Source of the DNA: Clostridiales bacterium
GTDB lineage: Bacteria; Bacillota; Clostridia; Oscillospirales; CAG-272
NCBI GenBank assembly: GCA_016280525.1
Contig: JAEEGW010000062.1
Span: forward strand, 1 to 8,589
Length of the DNA: 8,589 nucleotides
Direction: 5' to 3'
Below, piece by piece: positions 6,614 through 8,589 of the stretch (positions are counted from its first letter, which is position 1; each line of letters starts with the position of its first letter). Below the pieces are notes generated by a model. It was not told the origin of the DNA and searched no databases. It was given only the letters and a program-made list of their open reading frames with translations. A program made the position numbers and the translations under genes.

Positions 6614-7723
6614 ATGATAATCCAGCTTGAAGAAGCAAAGCTGAAGCTTGCAAATATTAAAAACCAGGTCAAAGAATACGGAGTTACCATAAAGGTAGAC
6701 GATCTTCGCGATACCGCAAAGAAAATGGATGCGGAAATGGAAGCTCCGGAATTCTGGGGAGACCAGGCGGCGGCGACGAAACACCTGCAGCAGCTTAAGG
6801 TGATAAAAGACAAAATAGAGGTTTTTGACAAGCTGAAAGCCAACGTTGACGACACGTACGATCTTATTGAAATGTCTATCGAAGACGGCGACGATTCAAA
6901 TACCGAAGAATTTTTAGCAGACGTTGCAAAGATAGAAGAGCAGCTTGAGCATCTGAATATCGAAGTCCTTTTATCCGGTGAATACGACAGAAACAACGCA
7001 ATAGTATCGTTCCACCCTGGCGCCGGCGGCACGGAGGCTCAGGACTGGGCTCAGATGCTTTACAGAATGTATACGCGCTGGGGAGAAAAGAACGGTTTCA
7101 AAGTAAAACTCGTTGACTGGCTCGACGGAGAAGAAGCAGGTATAAAAAGCGCAACCATAACGGTAGAAGGTACAAACGCTTACGGATATTTAAAGAGCGA
7201 ATCCGGCGTCCACCGCCTTGTAAGAGTATCCCCGTTTGACGCGTCCGGCAGACGCCACACGTCGTTTGCGTCCGTTGAGGTAATACCTGAGCTTGACGAC
7301 ACGAACGAGATAGAAATTAGAGACGAAGATATAGAAGTCACCACTCACAAATCAAGCGGCGCGGGCGGTCAGCACATTAACAAGACCGAATCCGCAATAC
7401 GCATAGTTCACAAACCCACCGGTATAGTCGTCGGTTGTCAGACGGAGCGCAACCAGCTGCAGAACAAAGAAACGGCGCTCAAAATGCTGAAAAGCAAGCT
7501 GTTAGAGATAAAAATACGTGAAAATCTTGAAAAAATTGAAGATATCAGGGGAGAAAAAACGAATATAGAATGGGGTTCTCAGATAAGGTCATACGTTTTT
7601 ATGCCTTATACGCTTGTAAAAGACGCGAGGACCGGATATGAAACAGGAAACATACAGGCCGTAATGGACGGTGATCTGGACGGCTTTATAAACGCATATT
7701 TAAGAATGTTTGTTAAGATCTGA
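6614..7723 (+). CDS. prfB: Peptide chain release factor 2
   Basis: A full-length 369-residue RF2 that ends translation at UGA and UAA codons on the ribosome. The anticodon-like recognition tripeptide Ser206-Pro-Phe208 (VRVSPFDASGRRHTS) marks RF2 rather than RF1. The catalytic GGQ is at 251-253 within SSGAGGQHINKTES, and the WGSQIRSYV block near the C-terminus is typical. Ser247 occupies the place of Thr246 of E. coli K-12 RF2, where most bacteria have Ala or Ser. The N-terminal helical domain runs continuously through the region (about residues 20-35, EYGVTIKVDDL) where most bacterial prfB genes have an in-frame UGA and a +1 frameshift, so that autoregulation is absent. The gene itself ends in TGA. 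It follows a catabolic operon rather than secA, its common partner, and shares a transcript with the small membrane protein 14 bases downstream. Confidence 0.98.
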   Translation: MIIQLEEAKLKLANIKNQVKEYGVTIKVDDLRDTAKKMDAEMEAPEFWGDQAAATKHLQQLKVIKDKIEVFDKLKANVDDTYDLIEMSIEDGDDSNTEEFLADVAKIEEQLEHLNIEVLLSGEYDRNNAIVSFHPGAGGTEAQDWAQMLYRMYTRWGEKNGFKVKLVDWLDGEEAGIKSATITVEGTNAYGYLKSESGVHRLVRVSPFDASGRRHTSFASVEVIPELDDTNEIEIRDEDIEVTTHKSSGAGGQHINKTESAIRIVHKPTGIVVGCQTERNQLQNKETALKMLKSKLLEIKIRENLEKIEDIRGEKTNIEWGSQIRSYVFMPYTLVKDARTGYETGNIQAVMDGDLDGFINAYLRMFVKI

Positions 7724-7729
7724 AAGGAG
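7723..7729 (+). promoter_or_regulatory. Strong Shine-Dalgarno for the small membrane protein
   Basis: AAAGGAG begins at the last base of the prfB stop codon and lies 8 bases before the ATG at 7738. It is the main evidence that the short frame downstream is a real gene coupled to prfB. Confidence 0.85.
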
Positions 7730-7737
7730 AAAAGATT

Positions 7738-8115
7738 ATGAAGATCGATTTCAGCGCGGGAAAAGAGAAGTATAAGAAGAACGAAAGACTGATAAACTTA
7801 ATAGCGGCGTTCTCGCTCGTATTCCAGTTTTTCGCAGTACTCGCAACGGGACTCACGGCGGAAAAGAAGAGCAAAGCCACGAAAGTTATTATGATAATAT
7901 CGGCTATCGGCGGCGCGGTAGGAAGCTTCTTCCTTTATAAAGAGCTTCTCGCTCCGGCAATTTCCAAAAAACTCGCCGACTATACGTTAGGCGACAAGGA
8001 CGACAGCTTTGATTTTGATGATGAATTCAATTCATACGCGGATTCAGTCGGCGAACCCGACCTCAACTGGTATGAGGATGAGGAAGAGGAAGAAACGGCT
8101 AAGGAAAGCGAATAA
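7738..8115 (+). CDS. Small membrane protein with acidic C-terminal tail (unknown function)
   Basis: I do not recognise a named family for these 125 residues. Visible features: a short basic N-terminus (KEKYKKNER, 9-17); a hydrophobic helix at about 18-40; a basic loop EKKSKATK (42-49); a second hydrophobic helix at about 50-72; and a strongly acidic tail from about 85 to the end (DDSFDFDDEF, then DEEEEE). With basic residues on the N-terminus and in the loop, topology is not clear from the positive-inside rule; a hairpin with both ends cytoplasmic is a simple guess. Reality is supported by the strong ribosome binding site, the 14-base gap after prfB, codon use like its neighbours, and a strong terminator 15 bases after its stop. 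Function is unknown. Confidence 0.8.
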   Translation: MKIDFSAGKEKYKKNERLINLIAAFSLVFQFFAVLATGLTAEKKSKATKVIMIISAIGGAVGSFFLYKELLAPAISKKLADYTLGDKDDSFDFDDEFNSYADSVGEPDLNWYEDEEEEETAKESE

Positions 8116-8130
8116 AACAGAATAAAAAAA

Positions 8131-8160
8131 CGCGGGGCTGTCATTATAGACAGCCCCGTG
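8131..8160. terminator. Bidirectional intrinsic terminator between converging genes
   Basis: CGCGGGGCTGTC (8131-8142) pairs with GACAGCCCCGTG (8149-8160) around the loop ATTATA, giving 12 pairs with one G-U. The plus strand continues with ATTTTATTT; the minus strand continues with a run of seven T (complement of 8124-8130). It can stop both the prfB unit and the converging membrane-protein gene whose stop codon is at 8166-8164. Confidence 0.93.
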
Positions 8161-8163
8161 ATT

Positions 8164-8589
8164 TTATTTCATACAGTTTCCCGTATATCTGTATATCCTT
8201 TTGCTGAAGACGAGCACCGCGTCATCCGGAAAGCCGTCGTAGGATACAACGTAGCATTTTTCGTTTTCCTCGCTGTACGCGCCTATAAGTTCGGAATTCC
8301 TTGTCACGAAATTATTATGTTTTGCCAAAGTAAGCGTATATTCATACGAATAACCGCCGTATCTTGTGTATATTTCACGCTGTTCTTTATGCAGTACCGT
8401 ATCTTCCGTAACTGTAAAGCTGCCGTTTGATACTTTTGATTTTCTTTTGAGCTTAATGTGTATTATGATTTGTATGATAATCATTACGAGTGAGGAAAGC
8501 ATTATAATCGATGGAAAAGCGGCAAGTATGTTTAAACCGACCGTCGCGATAATCGCTATCAAAAGTAATATACCAAAAATGAATAGACC
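8164..8589 (-). CDS. Membrane-anchored protein of unknown function, 5' end outside window
   Basis: The frame is open from the right window edge to a TAA at 8166-8164; a TTG at 8562-8560 is an available start, but the codons before it are also open and hydrophobic (GLFIFGILL), so the true start probably lies beyond the window. The visible protein begins with two hydrophobic helices (through NILAAF, then SIIMLSSLVMIIIQIIIHI) and a basic stop-transfer KLKRKSK, followed by a soluble domain of about 90 residues with alternating beta-strand-like segments (GSFTVTEDTV, YEYTLTLA, EKCYVVSYDG, DAVLVFSKRIY). It resembles, by general look only, short Clostridia proteins with two membrane helices and a small beta-rich domain; no function is assigned. 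It converges on the prfB unit and shares its terminator. The plus-strand frame opposite it (8158-8430) is treated as spurious. Confidence 0.72.
   Translation of the reverse strand, partial: GLFIFGILLLIAIIATVGLNILAAFPSIIMLSSLVMIIIQIIIHIKLKRKSKVSNGSFTVTEDTVLHKEQREIYTRYGGYSYEYTLTLAKHNNFVTRNSELIGAYSEENEKCYVVSYDGFPDDAVLVFSKRIYRYTGNCMK

Noticed and set aside
6660..6720. Possible programmed frameshift site in prfB
   Set aside because: The reading frame is continuous and contains no in-frame TGA or slippery codon here, and the protein aligns well with RF2 without a shift.
8158..8430. Plus-strand open frame opposite the right-edge membrane protein
   Set aside because: It begins within the terminator, has no ribosome binding site, and the minus-strand frame has clear membrane helices, a continuous frame to the edge and a properly placed terminator.

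Overview
The window looks like an ordinary chromosomal segment of an anaerobic Bacillota (class Clostridia), probably an uncultured gut lineage. This is inferred from strong AAAGGAG-type ribosome binding sites, sigma-A-type promoters, moderate GC coding DNA with frequent ATA and AGA codons, very AT-rich intergenic DNA, and the protein families present. No mobile element, phage gene, CRISPR array, rRNA or tRNA was seen.

Layout. Positions 1-266 are an AT-rich divergent control region. It holds a minus-strand promoter with perfect consensus boxes that fires out of the left edge, and a plausible plus-strand promoter for the genes to the right. Four tightly packed plus-strand genes follow (267-6532): a medium-chain-type AMP-forming acyl-CoA ligase, a zinc-dependent L-sorbose-1-phosphate reductase-like dehydrogenase (SorE family), a two-domain fusion of a class II (zinc) aldolase with a sorbitol-6-phosphate dehydrogenase-like SDR, and a PHP-domain protein. 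The gaps are 12-32 bases and every downstream gene has a good Shine-Dalgarno, so this is almost certainly one operon. After an 81-base gap with a strong hairpin but no U-tract come prfB (release factor 2, intact and without the usual programmed frameshift) and a small two-helix membrane protein with an acidic tail. A strong bidirectional terminator at 8131-8160 closes this unit and also serves a converging minus-strand gene for a membrane-anchored protein that runs off the right edge.

How the genes may work together. The four-gene cluster reads as a sugar-phosphate or polyol-phosphate catabolic pathway. The SorE-like enzyme and the SDR domain are the known pair that converts a 2-ketose 1-phosphate to a 2-ketose 6-phosphate through a hexitol phosphate, and both carry an acidic residue typical of NAD use. 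The fused aldolase could split a ketose phosphate into DHAP and an aldehyde. The CoA ligase implies that a carboxylic acid is a substrate or product, and the PHP protein is a predicted metal-dependent phosphoesterase. No transporter, sugar kinase or regulator lies inside the window, so the substrate cannot be named. The combination is the best candidate here for an uncharacterised pathway; the rest is conserved housekeeping or hypothetical.
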